A stretch of 64,000 nucleotides of DNA from Symsagittifera roscoffensis (lineage: Eukaryota; Xenacoelomorpha; Acoela; Convolutidae), in the NCBI RefSeq assembly GCF_963678635.1, contig NC_087069.1, forward strand, positions 6,927,472-6,991,471. Direction: 5' to 3'. The notes below the pieces were generated by a model. The model saw nothing but the letters and a program-made list of their open reading frames with translations, was not told the DNA's origin and ran no database searches. Each line of letters starts with the position of its first letter. Within the stretch, counting starts at the first letter, position 1. The position numbers were made by a program, and so were the translations under genes. This document shows positions 38,570 through 50,600 of this stretch, piece after piece.

Positions 38570-41516
38570 TCTCTATTTGTCACTTTCTAATGCCTATACT
38601 CTTGACTCGATTGCTAGAGATCTTATAGTTTTATTAACAATAATAATGACACAACAGAATAAATTTCACAAGTCCCTGTATGTTATCAGAGTACAGTTTG
38701 TAGAAAATTTATTCACACTAACCGATTATCGGTCGTAAGATTTGGAAATTAGCACAATATGAAGTTATCAGTCATTTTAAAAGATAGTGTATTCACTACC
38801 CAATCAAGCACAGTTTACGTTGATTTAAAATCGAAAGCAAAAAATATATATTGACACAATATGAATGTATATATAAAAAAACATATGTGTCTTGTACTCT
38901 TAGTTGGTCGCAGTACAATAGTCGAACCTGTCTTTTAAAGAAAAAATTTTCCCTGCTCGGTGCTGCACCAAACAGACAAAACTTTGAAGGCAGTAATTTT
39001 CTCATGTGGGCGTCTATTGCACCCACCGAGTACTGTGTTACCTATCTGCCTTCGGACTGCCCGAGTCAGACCTACTTAAATCCTCAGGGCAGTCACTTTT
39101 CCCAAAAACGTATAATGTTACAATCCACACCAATGAATCACGCTCTTTTTAATTTAGACTTAGTGTCGCGAATATCCGAGTTCGGACCTGTTTTGTATTA
39201 GTCTGGTTCTTATTGAAAGGCAAGTTACCAGTGCAGTCACTGATACCTAGCCTGTGTGTTAATAACCTAATACCTCTCACTTTTTAGTCTTTCTTTCGTC
39301 TACCTAAGTCCTTAATAAAATAATGCCCCTCCGGAGTGGCACAAATTGGACCCTTCCGGACTAACAAAATCTAGACCCCTCCGGATTGGGACCCCTCTGA
39401 GTTCGTTAATATAAGACCCCTCCGGATTTGGACCCCTCCGAATTAGCAACTATAAGACCCCTCCGGAATCGGACCCCTCCTAACTTGAAAAAATTTTGAC
39501 CCCTCCGGATTGGGAGCCCTCCGGTTTTGTAAAAGTAGCTTTTCGGAGATTTCCTTCTTTCAACCTATACCCCTCCGGATACAATCTCCGATGCAATTTT
39601 GCTCTTTCAATTAACTAGGAAGGGTATGCTATACTTTCCTAGACCCTTCCGGATTGAAGTTAAGCCTCTTATTTGACAATTCACACCAACGGTGAAGGGT
39701 CTTATTACTCGCCTAACTTCGGCTCGATTAAGCTTTTGCTGTGCCTTTAGCCCTCCCTTTTCGTCTAGAACGGCCTAAAGTTACTTTATTCAACCGCTAT
39801 TACCTTTTGGTAGGGGTATAAGGGCTCTTCTAAAAAAATTTTTTTGTAAAACGTGAAGGGTGTACCCTTCCAAATTGAGGAATTTGCTAAAAACAACCTC
39901 AAAAAATTTTCACGCTTACTTTTCCGAAAATTTTTTTATTCTATCAGTTAGCTCAGCTAATTTCTGATCTATTGGTACCAAGATCAACTCGATATGCTCA
40001 GTAGTTCCAAAGTTATTAACCAAAACGTCTTTTTTCCAAACTCAAAAATTTTCTCTCTTATAGGTTCCGCCTAACTTTTTCCGCAAATCTGGTCCTTTCG
40101 ACCTAAAAATTATTGATCCGAGCTCAGAAGGCCTATACTCTTCTAGTTCAATGCAAAAGACCCGATCTAAAACGCTTTTGTAGAAAAAATTTGCGAAAAA
40201 CTATGCTACCTGTACCCCTCCGGATTGATGAATCCACCAAATCAAACACGTTAAGTTCGATTTCTCTGCAACCCGGAAGGCTTTCGGGTAGCGGGTTTTA
40301 AAAATTGTAGATTTACTAGTGGACGTTGTCCGAACAACTATTTTTACTGTCGTAACTCAAAAATTTCAAAAAAATTTCTAAATTTATAGTGTTTCGCTTT
40401 CTCAAAAGTCACGAAATTTCGGTTTTTGGTACCAAAATAGTTCCAACCACTTTCGAACTTAACTTAACCGGTTCTATCTATTATGGTAGTGCAGTTACGA
40501 TGTAACACACTAACTTAGTGCTTTTTTCCGTTTCAAAAAATATCGATATCTCAAAAATCGCGACTTGTGGGGGATCAAAATATCGCTATTTTGACCCTAA
40601 AAACCGGTCTATTTTCGTTGTTTTTCACTGAAAAACGATATAAGACTATTAATATAGGCTATATAAGTAAAAATATTAGTAATACTATACCCCTCCGGGT
40701 TTGTTCAAAATCCGAATTAAGGTGCTTAACTCGGATTTTCGCAGTTCGGTGAAGGGTCACTGCAGTGCAGCACTGTCGAGCCCCGCACAGATTACTATCT
40801 TTTTTTTTGTACCAAAAGGGATACAAAACTTAACGATACCCAACAGTCGACTGTCGTTATCGTTGAGCCCCTACTTAATGCTCCTTGTACTGCTTGCCGG
40901 ATCAGTCTTCTACAAGACCCCTCCGGATTGAGCGCAAATCAGCAGACCCTTCCGGATTGAGCGCAAATTAGCATTAACGTGCTTAAATACTCAATAACCC
41001 TATAGTACAAGCCTCAAAAACGGGCTACAAAAATAATTGTAACAATCCTGATTGATATAAATGCCTGTAACAACAATATATATATCAACAACAAACGGGG
41101 GGTCAGATCACATCTTGTCTGGGGGGATGATTTCTACTGATTTTCTACTTTTTTACTGTTTTTGGTTTTTTCGGTTATTTTTTTATGTTTTTTGTTTTTC
41201 TTGGGTACTATACTACTTTTTGTTTGGTTTTATGTATATCTTTAAGTGTTTTTGGTCACAAACCATTCAGGTGATGACGGGACCGCGAATCCCCCCACCC
41301 TTCCTGGTTCGTGAATTTTCGGTCTTAACTAAGTTAAAAAGCTATTCAGGGTAATCCGGGAGGCTTCCGCGGTCCGAACTACCCTTCCGCCCCGGCGGTT
41401 TAGGCCCATTAAGGGCGTTAATGTGAGCATCCGCTCGGCGCGGAGTGCTCGTTAATGGTTCTGCCGGTAATGATGTTAAAAAAGAATAACACCCAGGAGC
41501 GACATAAAAACATACA
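38570..41516 (-). promoter_or_regulatory. Long 5' leader of copy B
   Basis: 2,947 bp matching the A leader throughout, without a shared ORF. It contains the inverted-repeat cluster (38,957-39,094), the motif array (39,326-39,530 plus later sites near 39,567, 39,641, 40,213, 40,689, 40,917 and 40,946), the GC-rich hairpin (41,425-41,450) and a mutated primer-binding-site candidate (about 41,485-41,504). Several array sites have decayed (for example CCGGAATC and CTGAGTT). Confidence 0.75.
39326..39530 (-). repeat. CCCCTCCGGATT motif array, copy B leader
   Basis: About nine full or decayed copies occur at the same relative positions as in A. Exact 12-mers remain near 39,375, 39,416 and 39,501; further exact copies lie at about 40,214 and 40,918. 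Confidence 0.82.
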
Positions 41517-42433
41517 TGTAACATTCGCCCGGAAGATACATATCGACGGAAAACAAAACTAAGTCTTTCGACGACTGGCTAACGTCTAAACAGAGCTTTA
41601 CATGCTTTTAACCGTCTCTACCAAGCCACTACTTTCGGTGGTCTTTCTAACATCGGGTCGGCAAAAACGTTACTGCTTTCGGCTTCGGTCAAAACAATCA
41701 AATTAACTAGATTACATGCAGAAATAGTGAGCTCATGGCTGGGTCTCAGTATCCCCAGACCACGAGGTCACTCCTAAAATCAGGGCTACTAAAATCACCA
41801 CTTATTGAATTATTATTGTTTTTGTTCAGTAGATAAAAATCATCATCTCCATCGAAGATGGATGAACCCTTTCCCCCTCCTCCTAGCTTCTCATCGTCGT
41901 AAAATGAATTCAGATATTAAATAAATTCAATTGAGGACATAAAAGAAAAGCTAAATGTTTATGTAAATTGATACAAATTCCAGTCCCGAGACCCCTCCGG
42001 ATTCCTGAATCCGGGGAAATAACAACCTTGTCTTCTTTCCGGAAGGCTGTTTTTCTATTCTTCACCATTGTTGTGAACGGTCTCGCAACGATTGTAGCGG
42101 CACAATTGTTGCAACTCGGAACGGTCTCTGCTAACTCTGCTTTCTCTTTGATTCTGATCTTCGATTTTCTCGTAGTTATCATCGTCGCAACTATTGTTGT
42201 TCTGATTTTCTTCTGGTTTTCTTCCAAATTGGCTGTTGTTGCCGTTTCTCAGAAGTGCGACTTCTCAGTTCGAATTTTTAAAATTTCAATATACCAGAAT
42301 ATCTTGACCTTCACCGTTTGAATAATCGTCCCAATAACGTCACTAATCTCTCAAAACTCAATTCGGAAGGTTAGCTGCTAACTATTCGAAATCTCCGAAT
42401 CTGCATTTTCGTGCATTCTGGTCGAATGTCACC
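41517..42433 (-). repeat. 5' LTR of copy B
   Basis: 917 bp. The R/U5-side half (41,517-41,900) is clearly like the other LTRs, including the invariant block around 41,727-41,780. The U3-side half differs strongly from the B 3' LTR and from A and C. The CRE is lost and the 13-bp hairpin is altered at one pair. The terminus reads GTCACC instead of GTCACA. Confidence 0.82.
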
Positions 42434-42690
42434 TTTATGCAAGATTTTAGATCGTTTTCTAAGCCGATTACGCTCAATATCATGCTTTTTAAATTGAATT
42501 CTTTGGAGCCATAATTAACATAGACAATTAGTTTTTGGACCTTGGAACTTATCAGGTAATTTTCTGACTGATCTTTTGGTATGTGGGAGGTTAGAAGCTC
42601 AAACTTTTTTAGGGCTGATTTTGTGTGCCCTGCAACAAAATACCGGGTTAAAAAAAGTTGCTGTTGTTGTTGTTGTTGTTGTTGTTGTGA
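42434..42690 (+). mobile_element. Probable 3' end of the LINE, ending in (TTG)n
   Basis: Unique sequence directly outside the B 5' LTR that ends in about ten TTG units (42,658-42,688). Many CR1/L2-like LINEs end in short tandem repeats. Its position fits the continuation of the LINE that B interrupts at 18,069. No RT motif is left here, so the assignment rests on position and the tail. 42,691-42,714 is unassigned. Confidence 0.5.
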
Positions 42691-42714
42691 ATTTTCAGTA
42701 GGATACTGATGGCC

Positions 42715-43066
42715 CTAAAAGTTTCAGTCCCTTTACCCTTCCGGATTGATGAATCCGCTGGATCAAGCTCGCTAATCCTGATTTCCTCTTAATCCGGAAG
42801 GCCGTCCTTCACCCTTCACCGTTGCTCGCAACGGCCTTGCAACTATTGTAGCAGCACAATAGTTGCAAATCGGAGTGTTCTTCTGTTGCTCTGTAATTCG
42901 TTGTCGTTTTCTGATCTCAATTTCGTTGTTGTTGCTATCGCAGCTAATGTTCTTCTGTTTTTCTTTCTCGTTCTTGTCAAAATGGCCGTTTCTGACGTTT
43001 CTCAGAAATATGACGTCATAATTCGAATTTTTGATTTTTTAAAATACCAGAGTATTCTAGCCCTCA
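42715..43066 (-). repeat. Partial older LTR, target of the copy C insertion
   Basis: 352 bp matching the middle of the B 3' LTR (about 18,527-18,880) almost base for base. It stops at TAGCCCTCA, exactly where the C LTR begins. The remainder should lie beyond the right edge, on the far side of C. It keeps a perfect CRE at 43,011-43,018. Confidence 0.8.
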
Positions 43067-43988
43067 TGTAACATTCGCCCGGAAGATACATATCGACGGA
43101 TAACAAAACTAAGTCTTAAGACGACTGGCTAGCGTCTAAACAGAGCTTTGCATGTTTTTCACCGTCTTTACCAAGCCAGTACTTTTCGGTGGTTTTTCTA
43201 ACATCGGGTCGACAAAAACGTTACTGCTTTCGGCTTCGGTCAAAACACCCAAATTAACTAAATTACATGCAAAAATAGTGAGCTCATGGCTGGGTCTCAG
43301 TATCCCCAGACCACGAGGTCACTCCTAAAAACAGGGCTACTACTTATTATATTACTATTGTTTTTGTTCAGTAGATAAAAATCATCATCTCCATCGAAGA
43401 TGGATCAACCCTTCCCCCCCTACTTCTAGCTCCTCATTCTTGTCAAAACGAATCTAAATATCAGTTAAATTCAAGTCAGGACATGACAGGATGCTAAAAT
43501 TCAGTACAAGTTCATAAAAGTTCCCGTCCCGAGACCCTTCCGGATTCTTGAATCCGCCGAATCAAGCTCCTTAATCTCCAGTTCACGCTAACTCGGAGGG
43601 CTGGTTTTCACCCTTCACCGCTGCTCGCAACGGCCTTGCAACTATTGTAATAGCACAATAGTTGCAACTCGGAACGTCCTCTGCTGTTCGGTAGTTCTTT
43701 GTTGTTTTTTAGTCTCGATTTCGTACTGTTCGTAATCGCAGATAAAAGTTGTTCTGTTTCTTTTTTTGCTATTTTAGCTAAAATGGCCGTTTCTGACGTT
43801 TCTCAGAAATATGACGTCTTAATTCGAATTTTTAAAATTTAGAATTCCAGAATCTTCTAGCCTTCACCGTTTGGCCAATCGTTCAAATAACGTCCTTATC
43901 CGTTTTAAATCGCCAATTCGGAAGGCTTGCTGCTAAAATACCGAATTTTGCAGAGACTGCATTTTGGCCATTCTGGTCGAATGTCACA
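43067..43988 (-). repeat. 3' LTR of copy C
   Basis: 922 bp with TGTAACATTCG and CGAATGTCACA ends, close to the A 5' LTR in both halves. It holds the 13-bp hairpin (43,636-43,667) and a CRE with one mismatch (43,812-43,819). Its inner neighbour is CTCCCCGGACAG, as in B. Confidence 0.86.
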
Positions 43989-44805
43989 TACTCCCCGGAC
44001 AGTCCGGTCAATGTCCTCATTGAATCGCGCAATGTTCATAAAATGGTTACAGTGCCATCGAACAGAATTTACAAAATGCACGGAATTACTTTTATCCACG
44101 TCATATCAACTCACTGCAGAATATAAATGGCATCATACTACATCACTATAGCCTTCAAATTCTTTCACTAATCTGCACATTGAGAATATAACCTAAGATA
44201 AAACATGTTTTCTGACTTCCAGTGTCTATGTCCCGATTAAAACTATTTCTCCTAGATTTAAAAGATGTTGGCTTGCAGGACAGTCCTGCCAACCAACAAG
44301 CTAAAATTATCCTACTATGCTCCTTCCCTTCGGAAATCTTGCTTGTTCATTGTCCTGAATATTAAAACTAAGAAACTTTGTGGTTAGAAAGAACAATGCA
44401 CCAACCTCCTTCTTCAAGAGGTTACTCAAGTCCTTCATATCACCACAAAGTGATCAGTTTTCCTAAGTGATTAAAAACAATCATGCAGGCTGGAATATTT
44501 AAATATACTCTTTTCTTAAGCCTCTCTAAATAAATAATAAGTGTCTCTAAAGCCACTTCTGCTAAAATCAAAATGCAAATTTATAAATGCAACAATTTCA
44601 GAACTCAACAAAATGTTTCAGTTTTCAATTACAACTTGGTTGCTTGGTTTCTCACTTGAGTTTTTCACACACATAAAACAATTCTGAGTTTTAACTTTTC
44701 TTCATCATTTCTTTGTTCTCTTCTTTTTTCGTCGTTTAGAAGTTCTAAAACTTCTAAATTCTTCTAATTTTCTTTCTTGTTGCCTCTTGTTTTCTCGACC
44801 ATTCT
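43989..44805 (-). other. 3' UTR of copy C
   Basis: Matches the B 3' UTR along its length. It keeps the palindrome GCAGGAC-A-GTCCTGC (44,275-44,289) and the inverted repeat ACTTTGTGG (44,375-44,383) with CCACAAAGT (44,443-44,451). Loop bases have changed while both arms stayed. No gene seen. Confidence 0.65.
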
Positions 44806-47643
44806 TCAATGTTCCATTTCCTCCTCCTGCGATGCTGACTCCGCACTTTCGGTTTCCGTGTCTTGTAGCACGTCGTTGACTATCCTGACGCTGTTGGAAG
44901 CCGTCCTCCAACACTTCTGCTCTTCTACCCTCTGTTTACAACAAGGTAGGGGATCCACATTGGATTCTCTGTTTCTACAGAAGCTGTTGTGGAGACACAA
45001 CGTCACGTTTCTCTCCAGATCTTCTTTCAGCATCTCTGCCTTCCCATTTCCACTACGCTCACTCGTTCTGGAAATTCTTTTCACAGCGGTGGTCACTGCA
45101 TTCCGATGAGTCACGAAAGCTCGCTTGAAAGCTCCTGCCCCAATGTCCAGCTGATATTCACTGTACACTCTGCCATGCTTCGACATATGCTTTTTCGCAT
45201 ACTCGTACAACCACGCAGTCATGTTAGCTCTGAACCATGGCATCAATCCTTTTCTCGCCCATATCTTTTTCACTTCCATCGGAATATTCAGAACTTTACA
45301 CATTGTCTCAAAAAGATCTAAATCTTTTAGACAATCCAATTTCTGCAATTGTTCTCTCGTCGGTGCCTCCTGTCTATTATTTTCTCTAACATGAGCTTCC
45401 AGCCATCGTATCGCCATCATAACTCCCACTATCACTATTGTTACGGGCTGTGATGAATCTGGTAAACCCATGGAGAGCAGCTCTCCAGAGTCCCAGATCA
45501 ACATCAGATTACTACGCTTGGGATACCACCAGGTCTGCAACAAGCAGTGGCAAGGAAACTCATCATGTGTCAACATGATGCTCCTCCAATTACGTTTTCC
45601 CGAAGCTTCCAGCAATGGTTCCACTTCCATCATCACTCGGTGGATTTCATCATTCTCATCTACTGCATTGTAATCTGTGGCAGTTGATCCTCTCTGCTTC
45701 TGTTTTTCAAAGTCACTGAAGTTCCCGCTCACATATCCCATGAACTTCTTTCCCAATATTGACTCCAACTCTTCTTTGGTTCTCTCTGGAACTGCTGAGA
45801 AAATCTTACACAGTAACTCGTAAGACTTTTCAGACATTCTTGCCAACCTCACGCACTTCGGCACTGAAAAGGCTTGATCCACAATCGTTCTTGTACTCTT
45901 CACGTCCACAGCTACGAAATGTACAGGATATCTGCTCTTGCACATTGGAGCCAACGTTGAACCCACCAAATATCGTGCTCCTGCTGGTCTACAATAAGTT
46001 TCGCTGTGTCTGATGTTCATTTCTGTTTCGATTGCCTCCCTCCATTTTCCTATGTACTTCTGCTCAGTCTGCAGAACTCCTGGGAATACTTCTACGCTGA
46101 TGGCTGTGACCATCTCATGTTTCTGTTCTAGATTCAATAGTGACTCTAAAGAACCAAACATGCTGTAGAATCCTAGTGCAGTCACTAGATTCACATCAGT
46201 TCCTCCATGGCAATCGGCTATCAATTCCGTTTCCGTTCTTGCCTTCATCACTACATTTCCAAACAATACTGTCAATTGCTTATGTTGCTTCTCCAGGGTT
46301 TTCACACAGTCTAAACTTCCACAAACATGACCCTCCAGTCCACAGACTTCCGCCAGACAGCTACCAGGTTTCACCCAGTCTTCTGGTCCCCAGCCAGGCA
46401 ACTCCACTTTATCTTCTCCGTTGCACTTAGAGGCTGTTATCATCACATTATATATGATGTTAAGGTCACGCAGGTTACAGTCTGCACTCAGTTCCCTCTG
46501 TACGTCTTGTGTCGCACGTAATATTGAGTCAGCGTTGGGACTAGGACACCATGATGGCCTCATCAATTCCCACACTGCCATCAAGCTCGTTCTCAGTACT
46601 TCATCTGAGAACCCCAACCCAAACTCCACTCTCTTGTCGGATTTTGGTACTGAAGGTGCAGTCACCTCCTCTTCCAAGACCAGTCCCAATTTAGCCTGTG
46701 GATTGTTAACGCTCTTGATCGTTACAATTCTAGACGTCCAGAATCTTAGTAACACCGCCTGCTCATAATCAAAGAAGCAATCACGTATGTCTTCACTCAG
46801 GAAAGGATTGTACGCTATCCCTATGATCCCGGATACGTAGCTATATGACTTCTTTTTGATCGGTCCACAGTATTCACTGGATTTCGGCAGTGCTCCCATA
46901 GATTCTTTAGTGAGTCTCAGCTCCTTGTTTGAGAATCTCCTGATTTCATCTATCTTTTTCATGGGTTCCAATTCTTCAGGTTCTTTCATGTTCACCCTCA
47001 TCGGCTTACTTTGCTGCATGTCCAGCAATGCCAGCAAGAACAAGGCTTTCGTTCGTTCATCGCCTTCACTCAACATTCTAACACAACTGCTTAATGCAGG
47101 TACTGAAATCTGCTCTATCAGGAATCGAATGAAACAGAGAGCATCTCTCCGCTTCGCACACGCTACTGCTGCTCCCTCCTGCACTATCAGATCCCTCAGA
47201 TTCGTCACAAGGAACACCTTTTCTTCTTTTGACCTCTTTCTTTCTTCTGAGTCGTATTCTTCGCGAGTCAGTCCCATCATGCACCAGGCGAACCTGAGTT
47301 GTAACTCTGTCCTTACGTAAGGTACTGCCACGAGAGCATGTATTCTTGGTGTAGTCCTCATTTCTTCTTCGAAATACCTGAATACTACTGCTTTCCATGG
47401 AAGGCTCACTAACTGCTCGATCGTTTCCGCCTGTACGTCAGACGATGCCAAAGTTCCGTACGCCTTCTGCTTGAGGGTGGTGCCTTGCAACATTGTTTCT
47501 AGATAACCCTCCATGGCTTTTTCTTCTTCCAGGGCCATTATATGCCCTCTAGCCGAGTTTCGGTATTCCAGCATTTCCATGTATCCACCGGTGGGTTCAT
47601 CTATCGACACTGTTTCAGACACTGTTAGTCTGTTGTACTCCAC
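44806..47643 (-). CDS. ORF2 C-terminal part, copy C (unrecognised)
   Basis: 945 open codons running to the ORF2 stop, covering what is two pieces in B. It shows that the C-terminal basic/acidic tail belongs to the same protein as the Cys-cluster region. A hydrophobic run near 45,400-45,450 (VTIVIVGVMMA pattern) echoes the strand before GIND in the second SGNH-like domain, but no catalytic residue follows. The upstream frame break is a one-base loss near 47,671. Confidence 0.8.
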   Translation of the reverse strand: MEYNRLTVSETVSIDEPTGGYMEMLEYRNSARGHIMALEEEKAMEGYLETMLQGTTLKQKAYGTLASSDVQAETIEQLVSLPWKAVVFRYFEEEMRTTPRIHALVAVPYVRTELQLRFAWCMMGLTREEYDSEERKRSKEEKVFLVTNLRDLIVQEGAAVACAKRRDALCFIRFLIEQISVPALSSCVRMLSEGDERTKALFLLALLDMQQSKPMRVNMKEPEELEPMKKIDEIRRFSNKELRLTKESMGALPKSSEYCGPIKKKSYSYVSGIIGIAYNPFLSEDIRDCFFDYEQAVLLRFWTSRIVTIKSVNNPQAKLGLVLEEEVTAPSVPKSDKRVEFGLGFSDEVLRTSLMAVWELMRPSWCPSPNADSILRATQDVQRELSADCNLRDLNIIYNVMITASKCNGEDKVELPGWGPEDWVKPGSCLAEVCGLEGHVCGSLDCVKTLEKQHKQLTVLFGNVVMKARTETELIADCHGGTDVNLVTALGFYSMFGSLESLLNLEQKHEMVTAISVEVFPGVLQTEQKYIGKWREAIETEMNIRHSETYCRPAGARYLVGSTLAPMCKSRYPVHFVAVDVKSTRTIVDQAFSVPKCVRLARMSEKSYELLCKIFSAVPERTKEELESILGKKFMGYVSGNFSDFEKQKQRGSTATDYNAVDENDEIHRVMMEVEPLLEASGKRNWRSIMLTHDEFPCHCLLQTWWYPKRSNLMLIWDSGELLSMGLPDSSQPVTIVIVGVMMAIRWLEAHVRENNRQEAPTREQLQKLDCLKDLDLFETMCKVLNIPMEVKKIWARKGLMPWFRANMTAWLYEYAKKHMSKHGRVYSEYQLDIGAGAFKRAFVTHRNAVTTAVKRISRTSERSGNGKAEMLKEDLERNVTLCLHNSFCRNRESNVDPLPCCKQRVEEQKCWRTASNSVRIVNDVLQDTETESAESASQEEEMEH

Positions 47644-47648
47644 TGGTG

Positions 47649-50600
47649 TTAGTTGTCCGGCAACACTTCCCTTCCATGATTCATGGGAGATGGCTTGAAA
47701 TCCCTCATTTTACTCTCTCCACATTGACTGAGTATTTCCATTTCTAAAGTCGCTCCAGTCAGAGTGCGGTCACTCCTTTTGGATTTATAACCGGTTGACT
47801 TTATTCCTGCCATGAGAATGGGTGGCACCATCGCTATATCAATTAATATTTTATCTGTGCCAGACAATTGATAATCACCTTGCCCCAAATCCATGACTTC
47901 CTCGACTTGTTTTCTTTTCGCTGAGTTGCCAGCTTTCATCGATATTTCCGAATCCACTTTCGTCTTTCCAATCCTCCTCGGTATCACTCTGCTACCTAAC
48001 TTCATTTTCATCGCGTTGATTTTATCAATCACCATTTTCGATCGTATCGTCCCTCTCCTGGTTCTTGACAGATACACCACCTCTCCTTCATTGTCCTGCG
48101 GTGTCATCTTGATGGGAGAATTCGCTTCACTCTCATCAGTGGCTGAGTCGATCAATAACTCACTCAGTCTCCCTTCACACTCATCAAGCTTGTCAAGTAC
48201 TTCCCTCATTAAGGGTTGATTGAGACCTGTTTTGAGAATGGACTGGGTCCCATAGCTCTGAATCACAGTCCAGACTTCTTCCATGAACGCCACTCTGTCC
48301 AGCTTACATCCCGTCCTACTCTCGTGGTCTCGGTGATGTACTTCCCATTCTTCTTCGGGCAGCGTTCCCAAGAAAGGTACTCTGGCTGAGGCCTCTATTC
48401 TTCTCCTCCGAGGTGATTCCATGAGGATTCTCTGATCATTATTTCTTGAATTGCCAGGAGAGCAGCTCTCCGGCAAATTCCGTTTCATTTCCATAAAGGC
48501 TGACGGAGGCTCCAGTGTCGAGGTGCCTTCGTCCAGCTCAGTCGTTTCCAACGTATCCGCATTGTTTTCAAGATCACTGAAGATGTTGAAATCCAGGCTG
48601 GAGGTTCCTCCTATCGATGCTCTGTCGTCTTCCCCACCAGCTTGATCTTGTTGCATGGGTTCTTCAGTCTGACGGCTTCTACCCTGTCCATCATCTCCTT
48701 CTGACTTGTCTCTCTTCGAGCCCGATGGTCCTTGTTCGTCTTTGTCGGCTTCTTCCTGGAATCTCGGTATGAGCAATGTACCAGCCGACTTATCTTCCTC
48801 TTCTCCATGGACCACTTTGATTTCTTCGCAACCAAAGGGTGCTAGGAAGATTCTCGTCTGCAATACTCCCGCAACTTTCATCTCTTTTCTCACACTGGTC
48901 AGGATCACTGAGGCTTCAGGCAATTCAGTCCTGCCTCTCATCCTCATTGGAGCTAAGCCTAGTGCCTCCCATTCCTCATCAAATCTTCCAGGCTTGGGAG
49001 TAGCAGCGTTGCTTATTCGCCTTCTCGTCGCTTGATCCGTGTACGCAAATCGTGTGTACTGTAACACGGCGGCATTTCTCACCACGAAGTATGTATCCAT
49101 CGTCGCCGAGAAATTCCCTACTCTCCTTTCATTGGTTTCGAATGCTCTCAACCTAGGAGTTTGTACTACGGAGACTGCTCCGAGCAACATCCTTCTTATC
49201 AGAGGGAATTCAGGGATTGCTTCCGGTAGCTTCTTGTAATCGCCCCAGTCCTTCGTCTCTTCTCTCACCTTGTGATATGCTGCTGTGAGACGAGGTACTC
49301 TGGTTATCTCACCATTCGTTTTGTCATAGGGCCTTAGATTCCAAAGCTTTGGAAACACCTCGATGTGTCCTCTTTCTACTTCTCCCATGCGGTCGCAGAA
49401 GTGATCATCAAAATTGATGACTGTCATTTCCGGCTCCGCTATTTTCGCAAACAACAGATCCTCACTCATGAGCTCCCGCAGTGCCTGCTGCTCACACCAG
49501 TTCAGTGTACTACCGTCCACTGCCGATATGAGGTTCAGGTGCAGCACCGACCTCCTATATGCTTCCACTTTAACGTCAGGGAACGCAAAGGTGACTGCTG
49601 GTCCGTAGATCACTGTCACGAACTCCGTGACTCCTCTGATCAGCGCCAAGGGATCAGTCCTCATAGCTAAGCTCAAATCTGTTAATAGCGGCATGCCTCC
49701 AACATGTCGTCTAACATCTTCTTCCTTTTCAATTGTCTCGTCTTCTCCTGTTCCAAAGCGATTTTGCTGCAAGAGATACTGGATCAGAGTGTGTCTCAGG
49801 TCTCTTATTTTGTTCCACGAGTCCGTGGATTTCTGCATATCCAGATTCCTCACTTTCTCTTTCATCTGCTCTGGACAACGTGTCAGTTTCATTAGTCCTG
49901 CCAAGTTTCCGTGGGTTATTGCGATCAATGTCAGAAGTCCATCTAGTCTCAAGTTCTGTATTCCATCCGTAAGCAGTATCGCCGGTCCTTTCACGAAATT
50001 CTCCGCTCCAAATGTCACGAACAAGGCTATTAATTCCACTATCGATACTTTCACTACTGCTTGGAGGAATTCCTTTATCAAATAGTGCGAGACTTTCGGG
50101 TATACTTTTGCCAAGAAGGACGCGGTCCATCCGGCTCCCAACCCTTCTAGCATGCTGTCTGTCCTTTCAAATCCCTCCTGTCCTTTCACTTCCTGGGTCC
50201 AGAAGGTTTCCAGAGTAACTTGACACATTCTGTTCACGAACTCAGCGGTCTTTTCTCCAGCATTTTCCGCCAGGTTCACTTCTTTCAGCAAGTAGGCGTG
50301 TATCCTAGTGATCATCACTGGGCCTTGCTGAAAAGCATCAGCACCCAATGCCGCTACTCTCGGATTCAGGTGTAGCCACTGGTTTGCTTCCGGCTTGGTT
50401 CTCAGAACCATGGCCTCCAGTTGAGCTCTGGTCTCCAGTGAATTCTTTCTTCTCGTGCCTTCACTCGCCACTTCCATTGCTCGGAACCACAAGTCGTTGG
50501 ACATTGCCGTAATCACTCGATGGTCGTCATCTATTCCTGGTTTCAATTTGAGTTGCCGACTGAAGTTGGACAGTTCCAACCCCAGCACCTCGTCCAACAC

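Larger units (their letters stand above)
18070..42433 (-). mobile_element. Giant Ty3/gypsy-like LTR retrotransposon, copy B (LTR to LTR)
   Basis: 24,364 bp: 5' LTR 41,517-42,433, leader 38,570-41,516, ORF1 38,569-29,035, spacer 28,641-29,034, ORF2 28,640-19,810, 3' UTR 18,994-19,809, 3' LTR 18,070-18,993. The best target-site pair is TTTCT (18,065-18,069) and TTTAT (42,434-42,438), with one mismatch. ORF1 is heavily damaged, whereas the first 1,436 codons of ORF2 are open. The two LTRs differ strongly in U3, so B may be a recombinant. Confidence 0.88.
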
